Positions 1 through 11,626 of a DNA stretch of 64,000 nt are shown one piece after another. Numbering within the stretch: position 1 is the first letter of the stretch; the number at the start of each line of letters is the position of its first letter. The stretch is from NCBI GenBank assembly GCA_019279435.1, contig JAAALK010000082.1, positions 16,149,116 through 16,213,115 on the forward strand, written 5' to 3'. The notes under the pieces were generated by a model. It worked only from the letters and a program-made list of their open reading frames with translations, searched no databases and had not been told where the DNA came from. Made by a program: the position numbers and the translations under genes. The stretch comes from Zizania palustris (taxonomy: Eukaryota > Streptophyta > Magnoliopsida > Poales > Poaceae).

Positions 1-506
1 ATTAACCGGAACTTCCAATCCATTGAATTTTCTTGGGCATAGCCTTCACCTGGGATCCCACCTTGACGGTGATAGCTTCGGAGCCTCTCTCTGCTATGCC
101 TTTGTGGTCACCTTCCCTTGTTTTGTTCTAAGGGGGTCGCCCCTATGGCACCACGGATAGACGACTGAAAATGTTTTCCTTCGCTGCGCAAACCTGTCCC
201 TACCAATCATAAAACTTTGAAGGCACGAAGGGAGTGGTGAAGTACGGAGTAGGGTACCCCTTAGGTAGAACATATCTCGGAGGCCACGATGCTACTTTCC
301 AATGGTATGGTGGAGGGAGTGGGGGCTCCATCGCTTGGAGGGGGGTTCGGCCATGCCGAAGGGATGCTGGTGTAGATTGGCGAACAGTCTGGCCCTATCG
401 GAGGAGTCTCCGAGCAGGTCGGAAGGGGGTTCGGCTACCTCGAAGGAGGGTCCATCCTCTTCGTAGGAGGGTTCGTCCTTCCCGAGGGGTTCGGCCGTAC
501 TCTGGC

Positions 507-2599
507 CTATTCGGCTTTCTTTTTATGCTTATGTTCGGTGTTTATCTTCCATACCCCCACCTCAGGGTTCTTTGGTACGAGTGTGTGTGCGCAAGGCTCT
601 CCAATCAAGACTTCCTTCCCCTTAGTGGACCTAGCCTGCTCAGGCTGAATCAGTACCTTCTTTCCATCGAGATCAATAGTGTTCACGGGAAAAGGGTCCT
701 GGTCGAGCTTCATCTTGGGATTTGTATCCAACTTCAACCGTCCTTTTTCTATGGCCGATTGAACCTGTCGACAAAAAACATTGCACTCGTTAGTAGAATG
801 GGAGTGAGAATCATGCCACTTACAATAAGCCCGCTTCTTCAAATCATCGACAGTTAGGATGACATGACCCTTTGGTAATCTGATAAGATTGTTCTTCAAC
901 AAAAAATAAAATATCCTATCACACTTAGTCACATCAAAAGAATATTTCACCACGCTGGGCCGACTCTTGGCAGGAAATGGTCATAACTCAGTGCAAATGA
1001 CGGGCTTGGCCTTACTAGACCAAGTCCACTCTGCGGTGTACATGTAGGCCAAGTCATCCTCGCTCTCCGATGATTCCTCATTGGAGTGCTCCATGACGTG
1101 CACCTCAACCTTAGGCTTGTTAAATGTCTTGGTGAATTTCCTACTTTTGGCTCGGCTTTCCTGAACCAGAGCCTTTTGTAGAATGAACCTGACTGACATC
1201 GAAGAAATCCCGACCATATAGTCACTCCTTAAGTTCAGAGTGAAGACCGTTAAAAGCTAGGTCGGCCAAGTCTCTATCAGAAATATTCAAAGTAAAACAT
1301 CGGTTTCTAGTGTCCCTAAAACACTTAACGTACTCAGAGACACTCTCATTAGCCTTTTGTCTAACCGATGTCAAGTGTGAAAGTCTAAGGTCGGTTTCTG
1401 TAGTATAAAAATAATCATGGAACTTCTGCTCCAACTGGGCTCAAGTCTGGACAGAGTTCGGTGGCAACGCCGAAAACCAAGTGAAAGCAGTGTCGGAAAC
1501 CAATAGAGAGAATAATCTAAGCTTCAATGCGTTCGACCCACTAGCTTTGACACACTGTTCTAGGAACTAACCTATGTGCTCTAGGGTGGTCTTGCTACCT
1601 TCACTGCTAAATTTTGTAAATTCAGGCACCCTAAAGCCACGCGGGTACGGGATGGAGTCGAAGTGATCGGGGTATGACTTTTGGTAAACCCTAACCCAAC
1701 CCCTAGGTGTCCAACCCGCACACTCTCTAAACAATGTGTGAATCCGCTCCTCGATGTCACCTACGCCTCCTACCTGTGCGTTTCTCGTGTGGGAGCGTGA
1801 CACGTGGTGGTATATCGGGGTGTCGACCATGTGGCTCCTCCTCTCGTGGTGGCTCACGATACGGGACGTAATTGGGCGTATGTGGGTGTGCGGGAGTAGG
1901 AGGTGTGGGCAGCGTGGGGTAAGGTAGCATAGGCGCGGGTGGCAACGGCACATAATATGTGACATGTGTGGTCCGACCAGCCACAGGGTCGGTTTGAGCG
2001 CGGGTGTGATAACCGGTTGGACCGGCCTGATGGCCGGTCTGACCAACTGGGCCATACGGTGTCTCGGCCATGGACGATGTGGCCGTAGACGCTCTGGTCT
2101 TCTCGGTACTCCCATCAATTCTACTGTATATGTGATGGACAAGGGGTACGCTAGCTATTGGAGTGGGATAAGCGGCTTCAGAAAAGCCAAATCTCCTAAA
2201 CATCGCCTCCATTCTCGAGTCGACTATGGCCTGTATGCGGTTTGCAACAGTAGCGCTAACGACATGGTCTACTGTGTTGGCTATATTTTGCTCGATGTCC
2301 TGGGAGGACATCCGAGGGGACGATGGTGTTACCTTATTCCTAGGGAGATCAGGGGTGTCAATGTTGCGCTTGACGAAGCCCCCGCGGGTCTTGGTGAAGC
2401 ATCCAAGTAAAAGAGCATGTAGCTCCTTTGTCTTCATCTTGATCTCCACCCTATCCTCCTCAGAGAGGTCGTCGAGGGTGGGGATGATGATGTTGTGGTC
2501 TTCAATTTCTACGCTCCGCATCAGATCCATCGACGTAGAGGGTCCTGTTGATGTAGAAATAGTAGGTGTACCCATCGCCGATGTAGAAGTTCTTGGCAT
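507..2599 (-). pseudogene. gag: gag of element A (decayed)
   Basis: This would encode the capsid/nucleocapsid protein that packages element RNA. The likely start is the ATG at 2599, just after the primer-binding site; the preceding M codons lie inside the LTR. An N-terminal low-complexity part (2599 to about 1757) is followed in another frame by the conserved Tat gag core: WTPRGWVRVYQKSYPDHFDS near 1690, YPRGFRVPEFTKFSSEGS near 1620, and the retrotransposon-gag helices at 1434-1222 (LEQKFHDYFYTTETDLRLSH). A zinc-knuckle-like motif, CKWHDSHSHSTNEC, lies near 830-790. The reading is broken by a frameshift around 1760-1850 and by stops near 1567, 1437 and 1222. It is homologous to the gag of element C (12431-14591), where the matching motif is CKWHNSPLHHTNEC. 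Confidence 0.8.
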
Positions 2600-2607
2600 G
2601 TCTTTCC

Positions 2608-2626
2608 CAAGTGGAGTCGCCAAAAA
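2608..2626 (-). other. Primer-binding site of element A
   Basis: Read on the minus strand, TTTTTGGCGACTCCACTTGG lies directly downstream of the LTR end at 2630. GGCGACTCCACT-type sites are usual at this place in Tat-lineage gypsy elements. The exact primer tRNA was not verified. Confidence 0.65.
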
Positions 2627-3581
2627 GTGTGTTGACAATAAAATGCGCCGACACACTAACGCCGATCCGACGATCAAAAAGCGTGCATATACTTAGGAAC
2701 AACCCTAAGCGTAACACAACATCGACATCGCATTCCGATGACCCTTAAACAGTGGTAAGGGAATAAAGGAGTCGCTAGGCAATCAAATAATCTTAAAGCA
2801 AAATTATTCAACTAACTGAATTGTATAGAAAGTAATTAAACCTAACTGGCCAGATGAAGCCTATTGGATCGAAGTGTACTGTGCAAGGGGGTCACCGAAG
2901 GTGGCCTTCGGTGTCCGGTGCGAAGGGTGCACCGAAGTAGCCTTTGGCGTCTAGACCGATCTGACCGAAGATGGGCCCCGGATAGATTGATTGACACGAA
3001 ATCGCCATCGAACGATAGGGTTGGTGCGAAATCTCCGACGTGGTGAGACCTGATGCGAAGTACTCCAGTACAATGAAGATCACCGTGAGGACTCTAGCTT
3101 GATGTAATCCCAGTGTGAAGAAACCCTAGTGCGATGTGGCTCCGATGCGCAAGATTGGCTAGACTGGTGACAGCGTGACAGATCCGGCATGGACGGGTGG
3201 AGCAAAGACCTGCTAGAGATTGATCTGACAACATCTGAAACTAGCATACTGGCTCTAGAAGTCACCTTTCGGGAATCAGATTGAGACAGAAACCCTTGGT
3301 GAAGGAAATCTAGGTGGGAACTCTTTAAAAATACTAAGATCAAACACCAATTCGGCCTAGAGACTGAATTACGAAGTGTAGATAAAGAAAATCGATAAAA
3401 ATGATAGCAATCTGTTATGTAGAGTTTCGACGTGATGCAAAGAGAGTTTATGATGCAAACTCACAAAGATGTACTTTAGAGCTACCCCTAGGGCAGGAAA
3501 ACTAGATTGAAAGTAATGCGCTTCAAAACTAGGGTTTTGAGTTGATCTGTGTAGATGATCTTTGAATCGGCCTCACCCCTA

Positions 3582-3589
3582 TATTTATA
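3582..3589 (-). promoter_or_regulatory. TATA box of element A LTR
   Basis: Minus-strand TATAAATA is embedded in the palindrome-like CCCCTATAAATATAGGGG. The homologous box in the solo LTR is at 7500-7507 (CCCCTATAAATAC). Both lie about 0.9-1.0 kb upstream of the LTR/leader junction. Confidence 0.6.
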
Positions 3590-3633
3590 GGGGCTATACT
3601 TTACATTCTTGGTTACATCTCTAACTCTAACTT

Positions 3634-6178
3634 TGTGAAACCGAGTGAGGTCGCATTGTGGTTTTTGTCTATATGATGAGTGATTGATATGGTTGCTCGA
3701 TCTGGAGTGATGAGTGAGTGATGGTTTGATTGCATCGATGGATCGATGTGTGGATATGGATTATGCCGAGGGGACCAGTGTGCGTTGCGTCTATTGTTTT
3801 AGATTGTCTCATGTGTGTAGGGTGGAGATGCTAACCAACTATCAACGACGGGTGATCAAGGATCAAGAAGGGAGCTCGATGCCAGAGGATCAAGGATGCC
3901 GAGTGAAGTTGGAGATGATTTCAAGAGTGCACGAGGAGATAGAGCAAGACATGGATGGACGGATGATCAAGACAACGTGATGATCAAGCCAACGAAAGGG
4001 AGGCCAATGCAAGTGATCAGGTGGCTCGAGGGGATCGAGAGTGAGAGAGACTCGCTGGCGGTCGAGTTCGCGGATTGGCGTCACATGTCGGCGATCGAGG
4101 AGGCTTTGTCGGTTTCTGCTGAAAAACGTTGCATCAGAAAATATTTTTAATTCTAGTAATTAGGAGTTTATTTTTTCTATTTTATCGTCTAGATTAAGTG
4201 TAATCTTTTAGTATTTTTCAGAATTCTTAATTCTGAAAAAATAGTAAAAGAATAGGGTCAATGATGTAATAAATTAGGAGTTTGCGTTAATGGATTTTTC
4301 AAAATTTGTAATTTTGAAAATTCATTATGGCAATTAGGTAAATACCTAGAACTTTTACCCTAATGGCATTTTGGAGATTACTTTAATGGGCTTGCCTACA
4401 TAAAGGACCCAAAGGCCTAAGGTTTAGGTGAATCTTCCAGTTGAATATTTTGGGGGCTACCAACCACAATTTCTATTTTGTTCTAGCCTTTTTGCTGTTC
4501 TTAATTTCGTGCTTACTATTCATCATCACCTCTGTGTTGGATCAAGCACAACTAGCGCATCCAGGAGCTTCCAGCACAGGTACTGTTCATCCTTTTGTGA
4601 TTTACTTTTGGAGCTGAGTTTTGAACTGTTTTGATGTTGTTTTTGACCTGAGTTCTTCATAACTTTTGTTGTACAAGTTTCCAGGGTTCCATTTTTGAAG
4701 TTTGAAAAAGTTTTTGACCACTGTTGCATATATTTTTATGTCCAACAAAGTTCCTAAAAAGTTCTGGAAACTTCTGATTTCTGCTGTGTTGAGTTCTGTT
4801 TTTAGTATGGATTCAATCTTTGAGGCGATTTTTGATCTGTTTTGGTACTGTTTTTGGACCAAGTTCTTCTACGTAACTTTTTTTGTCCAAGTTTCAAGGG
4901 TTCCATGTTTGAAATTTGCAAAAGTTTTTGACCACTACTGCATATATTTTTCTGTCCAACAAAATACCTAAAAAGTTATGAAAACTTCTGATTTCTACCA
5001 AGTTTTTTGTTCTGTTTTTAGTCTGGATTCCATCTTCGAGGCGATTTTTGATCTGTTTTGGTTCTGTTTTTGGACCTGAGTTCTACATAACTCTTTTTGT
5101 CCCAGTTACAAGGGTTCCAGGTTTGAAGTTTGCAAATTGTTCTGAACATAGCTACATATATTTTTTGGCTCACTTTTATCTAACCAGAAATGTATTTTCA
5201 GTATTAGTGCTGTCTTTTGTGCTATTTTATTTTTTGCAGAACATTCGGTGTCCTGCTTCCCTCTGAACTTAATTGAGTTTTTCAAGCCTCCAGAGCAAAT
5301 CTTCATAACATATGGTTGTTCATGTATGAATTAAAACATTTCACTGAACATGTTTGGACTAAAATGTTGGGGGCTAAAGTGTTTTTGAATCTGTTCATCA
5401 TCCGGCACAAGGATGTTTGAAAGGAAAAAAAAATCAATTCTGTTGTGATTGGTTTATCAGTGTTGTTATCTGGTTGGCTTATCTTGGAATTGCTTTGAAG
5501 TAATTTCTGGTTATAATGCATACTATGCAGATAAGACAGTACTTCTGAATCAGAAGCACCTCCTTGCCGTGAATGAGTTTCAATACTACACTTAGGTTAT
5601 TTTCTTGTTGTTGAGTGTTTGCATTCTGGATTGATTTTTTTGGTTGTTGTGATCTATTTTCTTGCCAAGTCAAGTGTTTGGTTCTACCTGTCATAGCCGG
5701 TGTAAGCAAACTGGTGCACCTATTCTTCGCCACAAGGAAAGAATAAGCACTAATTAATTTTTCTTAATCCTTGTGAACTTGCTCTAATCTGTTGTGTATT
5801 CTGGATTGTCGGAGACTCAAAATCTGACTTCAGCAATTCGGTGTTTCAAATATCAACTGAAAAGCAAGTCGGTGACTCAAAGTCTGACTAAAGTAATTCG
5901 GCATTTCATTGTCCGAATAGAAACAGAAAAAGTTATAGAGCTATTTTTAAAGTGCAATCTTTGTGTGTGCAAATTCAGTGTTGGTGATCTCTCAATCTAT
6001 CATTTGACATAATATCAGATAGGAGGGTGATAGCATCTGTTCTTATCGGAGTCTTTACTACATTTGCTTCTGCTTGTTCATTAAGAGGTGTGTTGGGTGA
6101 TTTGAAAAGACCATCATATTCGCAAGAATTTATCGAGGCGCCTATTCACCCCCCTCTAGTCTCCATTCCGATCCCGCA
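3634..6178 (+). mobile_element. Solo LTR of a Sirevirus-type copia element
   Basis: The LTR starts TGTGAAACCG and ends ATCCCGCA, flanked by the 5-bp duplication AACTT (3629-3633 and 6179-6183). Its last 170 bp match the LTR end of element F (55979-56136): GTGATAGC..., a GTGTTGGGTG-like stretch, then GGCGCCTATTCACCCCCCTCT. This is the signature end of Sirevirus LTRs, and it gives plus orientation. At 2,545 bp it is longer than the F and H LTRs, so it represents another family. No internal region is present, as expected from LTR-LTR recombination. The small ORFs inside are not credible genes. Confidence 0.8.
4620..5160 (+). repeat. Tandem repeat, about 213 bp x 2.5, inside the solo Sirevirus LTR
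   Basis: A segment starting CTGTTTTG(A/G)T...GTTTTTGACC...AGTTCTTC..AACTTTT recurs at about 4626, 4838 and 5053. Each unit contains TTCCAGGGTTCCAT..TTGAA and a TTTTTGACCACT-like block. It explains why this LTR is unusually long. Confidence 0.7.
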
Positions 6179-6506
6179 AACTTGATTAAGATTTGGCTAA
6201 AAATAGATAAGATTTGATTAAGGATCAAAATAAATTGAAACCTATTAACAAATTGACTCCCAAGCCTACCCAAAGTGGGCCTTCAGCAGGCCGGCCGAAG
6301 TAGGCCTGTCGGGCCGAAGCCTGCATGCGAAGCACGCCACTCAAGGGGCCCTTCGGGCCGAAGCCAGCCTATGAAGAAGGCCACTGAAGGGGCATCCGAA
6401 GCCTCAATTCATATGGGCCTTCGACACTTTGGGCTTCGGCCTGTGCCAGGAATTGCATATTTTCGGTCTAATTTACAAATTTTGACTTTTGGACAATCTT
6501 GAACAT

Positions 6507-7871
6507 TGTTGACATGAAAATGTGCCCCCGCACTTGGGTCATTTCGATGATCCAAAAGCGTGTGGTTACTTAGGGATGAGCCTAATCGTAACACAACACT
6601 GACATCGCGTTCCGACTACCCTTAACAGTGGCAAGGAGGTGGAGTCGCTAGGTAATCAGATCACAAATAAATAATCCAATTAGCTGAAATATATAGATAA
6701 AACAATCCAAGGGGGGCTTCGACGTCTGGTGCGAAGGGTGCGCCGAAGGAAGCCTTTGACGTTCGGACTGATCTGGCCAAAGATAGGCTCCAAATAGATC
6801 ACGACGCGAAATACCCTCCGAACAACAGGGTTCGATGCGAAGCCTCTGACACGACAAAATCCAACGCGAAGCGCTGGTGCAACATAATCTCATGCGGAGC
6901 ATTCTAACCTAGCGAAGTCTGGTGCAGAGCACTGGAACGATGAGGTACGATGCGAATTGTTTTGGCCGTACTTCAACACGAAGCAACTCCGACGCGAAGT
7001 AGCTACGGTGTGCGGGACTTTACCAGACTGACAACGGCGTGACAGGTCCAGCACAGATGAATGACATGGAGACTTGCCGAAGGGTGCTCTGGCGGCCTTC
7101 GAAACCAGCTTCCTAGCTCCGGAAACCTTCGACGAAGTGGGCTCCAAACGTAAAACCTACAGCAAAGGGAAAATCAAGTGCCAATTCGTCCTGGAGACCG
7201 AATTACTAAGTGTTGCATTATGCAAAACAAAGGTAGCAATCTGTTATGTAAATTAACGGATGGTTCACAAGCGAGCTAACAAGGTGATAGAAATCTGTTA
7301 CATAGATTAACGGATGATTCACAGGCAAACCAACAAGGCTTACCATTGTTACGGCGTGGCCGACAGAGGGCTTCTAGTGCAAACCCATGAAGGAGTACTG
7401 ATCTAATGCGGAAAGTAAAGAAAATAAAGGTACGGTTCAAACTAGGGTTTGGCGAGTTGATCTGTGTTGGAGGGCTCCTATGAACCGGCCTCACCCTTGT
7501 ATTTATAGGGGCTAGTCTTCTTATCTCTATATCTAAACTGATAAGATTCGGCCTAACCAAGATTAAAGATAAAAACAACCTGAATCTATATCAGACTCCT
7601 TATCCGAAGACTGCCCGAAGTGGGCCTTCGACAGGCCCGCAGAAGGGTGCTCCTCGGGTCAAAGCTTCGGTGAAGCAGGCCGTTGAAGGGCCTCCGGGCT
7701 GAAGCCAGCCTGTGAAGCAGGCCGCTAAAAGTCCCCCGAGGCCCCACGCAGGTGGGCCTCCGACACTTTAGGGCTTCGGCCTATACCAGGACCTGTATAT
7801 TTTCGGCCCAAAATTAACAAAATTGATATTTTGACAATTTCGGCCATTAATGTCATTTCTTGCTATCAACA
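6507..7871 (-). mobile_element. Solo LTR of the element A family, inserted in the LTR of A
   Basis: This 1,365-bp LTR is bounded by TGTTGAC (left) and ATCAACA (right). It aligns along its length with the LTR of A: leader-side block at 6515-6680 versus 2640-2820, TATA at 7500-7507 versus 3582-3589, U3 block at 7600-7850 versus 6250-6500. It sits 24 bp before the end of A's LTR. Flanks AACAT (6502-6506) and ACCAT (7872-7876) are a likely target duplication with one change. The insertion leaves two copies of TAATG(T/C)CATTT(C/T)TTGC at 7846-7861 and 7877-7892. Confidence 0.75.
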
Positions 7872-7900
7872 ACCATTAATGCCATTTTTTGCTATCAACA

Positions 7901-8470
7901 GACATATGTGTGGCCTAGGAGATCTACTTAATTCTAGTGCAGGTCCTACAATCTTAGAAAGAGGGTTCAAGGCATGCTAATCAGTTTGACCCTACAACTG
8001 ATAAGGAACCAGAGGAAATATCATTAGTAGCAAAGCCTATCGGTTGTCATGCTAATGACTGTGGTAAGGATATAATAATCATGAATGAACAATGCTGATC
8101 GGCCACAAGGCCAATAACCAAGGCAAAGCGATCGGGATGAATGCGCCATCGACCGATCAGATAGGTAATTTACGCGTATAGGCCAATGAGCATCCCCCGA
8201 TAGCAAATAGAATATGACTCTGAATTGAAGGTGACCCATCGGCTTGTACTCCGATAGAAATAAATAAAACATGTCAGATATCATGTATGTATTATCAAAA
8301 TCATCACAATAACAAGATTGGACCTAACCAAGACAGTAGCTTATCACGATGAACTTAATAATAGTTAAAAGTATCGGGCACGCTTTATTTAGATGAACGG
8401 TATACAACATGAAAGAAGTAAAATAGAAAGAGATGTCAGACTCAACCGATGAAGCCTCAAACTACCACAC
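7901..8470 (-). repeat. LTR D' (older copy of the C-family LTR), left part
   Basis: This part aligns with the intact C-family LTR at 8471-9602 from its base about 28 onward: GTGTGGCCTAGGAG versus GCGTGGCCTGGGAG, CAGTTTGACCCTACAACTGA in both, and the CATGTCAGATA...GCATGTCA block. It stops at 8470, where element C begins. The remainder is at 53562-54085. Its first ~27 bp are missing here, which fits insertion of element A. Confidence 0.75.
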
Positions 8471-9602
8471 TGTTGGTGCATTTTTTGGTCACACTTTGAC
8501 ACACGCGTGGCCTGGGAGATCTGCTTCACTCTAGTGCATGTCCTACGTTCTTAGAAAAATGGTTCAAGCCATACCAATCAGTTTGACCCTACAACTGATT
8601 AGGGAACAAAAAATATGGCATTAGTAGCATGGCCTATCAGATATAGAGTCGATGACCACGATGAGGATGGAATATTCATGGAATATAATGCTGATCGACC
8701 ATGAAGCCGATGACCTAGGAGAAAGAAATCGGGCGGGCGCACCATCGGCCAATAAGATGAGCAGTTAACCACATAAGCCGATGAGTGCTTTTCCGATGGC
8801 TTATAAGATGTAGCATGGAATCGAAGATAACCCATCGACTTGTACTCTGACAAAATAAATAAAACATGCCAAATAACATGTCTATATCACGAAAATCATC
8901 AGAATAACTAGATCAGAGATAACCAAGACAGTATCTAGTCATGATGATCTTAATAATATATCAAAGTATCGGGAATGCTTTTTTTAGATGAATGATATGC
9001 AACATGAAAGAGATACAATAGCAAGAGATGTCGGACCTAACCGATGAAGCCTCAAACTATCATATCTAAATCACGTCAATCTAAGAGATCAAACTAAACT
9101 GATGCAGCCTTAGACCTAGCTAATACACTAAGAACAACTAGCGGTCGTATTGTTTCAATGTTCACCTTAAGAGATCAATCTGATGTAATCGTGAGGATAC
9201 TGACCTAATCGGTACGTACGTCGGGGGTGGCGGGACTCACCTCTTCGCTGTAGATCAAAACGATGCAGCCTAGCTTTGAGTGTCGAACCCCACCGGATAA
9301 ACCTTGGAAGCCAAGGGTGGCAATGTGCCGAGTAGTTGACGGACAGAGATGTGTTTCTTATGCTAACTAGGGATACATATTTATAGTCTAGAGACTTGCT
9401 GTCTAGGCACTCTATCTTAATCGATTATGGATAATCTTTATCTTATTTTCTGCCCTTATCTCTAACGTCTCTTCTGCGCCCGATCATCTTGTAATAGCAT
9501 GGATGGGCTTCCTTGACTTTGTTTGACTGGATCCTCTTTGACTCCTGTTGATCGTGTGACATCTTTAGTGGGCCTTGGCTTTACCAAATCTTGGCGTCAA
9601 CA
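8471..9602 (-). repeat. 3' LTR of element C
   Basis: This LTR is 1,132 bp. Its left end is TGTTGGTGCATTTTTTGGTC and its right end TCTTGGCGTCAACA. It is nearly collinear with 52428-53561 and with the split copy D'. Dense ATCGG/CCGAT words are visible throughout. Confidence 0.85.
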
Positions 9603-9886
9603 CATGTCCACCCTAGTTTTGGAGCATTAAGTGGTTGTTGATGCTTCAAAATTAACAACCGTTATTATCCCTGCCGCCACGTCTTCTCAAATGTCTATCC
9701 GCACAATCTTTTCACTTTAACTGCCAGTCAAAACCCTTCATCTTCTGATACCTTTATAACTTCGCTTAGCATTCCATCTCTACATTTTAATTGCCGAAAC
9801 CCTTCGCCTTCTAATGCTTTCACATTTTCCTACAGTTCTGACTCTATCTCTTCTCCTTCTAGCCATCCATAATTGCACTAGGTTAG

Positions 9887-9894
9887 TTTATAAG
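9887..9894 (+). promoter_or_regulatory. TATA box for the opposite-strand ORF of element C
   Basis: TTTATAAG lies about 125 bp before the ATG at 10019. The spacing matches the TATA-to-ATG distances of the opposite-strand genes in E (about 113) and B (about 115-120). The same box is retained in the older relative D' at 54554-54562. Positions 9603-9886 are the AT-rich 5' flank of this gene and contain no ORF. Confidence 0.55.
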
Positions 9895-10018
9895 CACCCG
9901 CCACTCTTACTTTCTTCTTCATGCTCTTGACTCACCACCTATTTCTAGCCATAAAACCTTTCACCGCTCATCCTAGTGCTAGCCGTCTGTTGCCAAACTT
10001 CTTCTCATCAGTGTAAAG

Positions 10019-11626
10019 ATGGCCACCATTAAGGCCATCCCCGAGGAAGTCTCCGCCCTTTTTATTCCTGACTCACTCGTCACTCCTTATCTTCTGATTC
10101 CATTTTTGTTTTGGCAGGGCTTGCGAAACCAAGTTTTCATTCCAATAGTTACTCATCCCTTTAGCTTCTTTATGGGTCCTTTAGGCAACCCTGACCCCAC
10201 AGATTTCATCAATGCCGAGACTTGTCGGATACCCTTCAAATGTTCACCTAGGCGTTCCTCTGATTGGGATTTAGGCTTTGAATCCTTTCCTTATTCTATC
10301 CCCGGCTGGCGTGACTGGTATCTCAGGGTGTCAGCCACTTATCACCCCTTTTGGGATGAGATCTACATTTGTCATTGTATTGGCCTTTCTTTGGCTGAGC
10401 CATACCTGAACGGGCCAATGTTGGCCTCATCTTGTTATTTCTGGTCTGATGCCTTAAATGTTTTCATTTTTGGTCACAGGCTGATGAGTCCCACTCTTCT
10501 TGATGTCTTCTTCTTATCTTGCCTTAACATTTATTCACCAGCCAATCCCTTCTTTCTTCATTTCCAACCATCCCACGGCCTTTGCATCAACCTAGCCGAT
10601 GAATGGAGCCAATATATTGCTAGGCACAATAGGAAGACCGGCCCTATAAGTGCTCGCAAACACGTTGCTTTCCTCAGCCTCTGGTTGGAGGAATTTGTAT
10701 TCTGTGTGTCGGCTCCGGTCCTGACCCTTCAATTTCAGTTTTTAGCCGAATGACTTATCGCCCATGTACGAGTTCCCCTCGGCCGTTATCTCCTTGGAGC
10801 CACCTACTGTTCCCTTCACCTGGTGTCAGCCAACCTATCGGCCGACAACTTCATTGGTCAGCCCAAGGGTCCTTGGTGGTTCCTCCAGCTTTGGCTTAAT
10901 GTTTATACTACTGATCTCATTGGAGGAACCCCTCTTACTCATTCATGCTTTCCTACTGATTTTCTAGAATCGACCGTTCCCACCTATCGTCGTTGGTCTT
11001 CTCTAGGGGAAGTGGCAACATTCTTTCCTCCTTTTCCTTTGTCTTCCAAGACCTTGACCATTTTATTTTTGAGTTATTAACTCGGATTCTCTGATCGAAC
11101 CGTCTGGTTTCCTCTTGGATACTATTTGGAGTATGAACGCCCCCGTCAGCTCGTTTTGCCCGATGTGTCCCGCGATGGAGAATACTTTCACATCTTCTCA
11201 ACGGCCACCTTTACCTATTTGCTCCCTGTTGATTTTACCGATGGGTATCCTTGGCGATGCTCTTATGAGTTCCATCATCCATCGGTCTCTTCGAGACAGC
11301 TGGGTTTTGGTCAGCTCCCGCCCCATCTCTTTTTTATTGGCTAGATCCGAACTCGCGGGAGGGTCACAAGAGCTTTGGAGTGGGACCTCCTTTCCCACAT
11401 GACCGATGGGATCCCTTACAAACTCCTTGCCAAGTAGGTGACCTATCGGGTGACCTCCTGCGCCTTCCGTCGATGGTGGGACGAGTTGAAGCAACACGTT
11501 TTCAACCGTTCCTCCTTGTTCTATCGGGAACGGCTTCACCCAGACCACGCCGATGCGGGGCCCAAGGTAGACATCCTGACTCCCTTTTTCATTTTCCTTA
11601 CACCATCTTTTGTTCCATCTAATTAA
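10019..11626 (+). pseudogene. Opposite-strand plant-mobile-domain-like (PMD-like) ORF carried by element C
   Basis: It encodes a protein resembling the aminotransferase-like plant mobile domain family (PF10536), which occurs in host MAIL-type genes and in transposons. The first 244 codons (10019-10753) are open from an ATG 125 bp after a TATA box. Family-like pieces follow in shifted frames. HVAFLSLWLEEFVFC lies near 10660-10700. GPWWFLQLWLNVYTTDL lies near 10870-10915. SSRQLGFGQLPPH, like the family's arginine-glutamine-phenylalanine-glycine segment, lies near 11290-11330. RRWWDELKQHVF lies near 11470-11505. A stop at 10751-10753 and further stops and frameshifts to 11626 make it a pseudogene, although introns could account for some of the breaks. 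It lies between the protease end and the 3' LTR, opposite to gag. A host gene is unlikely because it sits inside the LTR pair. Domain assignment is by eye. Confidence 0.6.

Larger units (their letters stand above)
1..7900 (-). mobile_element. Element A: Tat-type Ty3/gypsy retrotransposon, 5' part, truncated by window edge
   Basis: The order on the minus strand is LTR (right end 7900), primer-binding site near 2608-2626, then gag running left to the window edge. Pol and the 3' LTR would lie left of position 1. The 5' LTR is interrupted by two solo LTRs (3634-6178 and 6507-7871). The base after 7900 continues an LTR of another family (D'), and the first bases there (GACAT, 7901-7905) would be the target duplication, but the partner copy is outside the window. 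Positions 1-506 hold the gag C-terminal and linker region, which is proline-rich in the gag frame and contains repeated GGGGTTCGGCC-like units; no intact ORF is left there. Confidence 0.8.
2630..7900 (-). repeat. 5' LTR of element A, interrupted twice
   Basis: The LTR consists of 2630-3633, 6184-6506 and 7877-7900, about 1.35 kb in total. It begins TGTTGAC and ends ATCAACA. Alignment to the solo copy at 6507-7871 defines the boundaries. A TATA box (TATAAATA on the minus strand) lies at 3582-3589. The part downstream of it carries a perfect hairpin near 2892-2912 (CACCGAAGG, loop TGG, CCTTCGGTG). The U3 part (6250-6480) is dense in GGCCTTCGG/CCGAAGGCC-like modules. Confidence 0.75.

Noticed and set aside
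3714..4150. Overlapping ORFs of 64-88 codons on both strands
   Set aside because: They fall in the 5' part of the solo Sirevirus LTR, have no recognisable motif, and overlap in several frames.
10019..10753. Ordinary host gene encoding a 244-residue protein
   Set aside because: It lies within the LTR pair and TSD of element C, in the antisense slot also used in B and E, and has PMD-like segments downstream.
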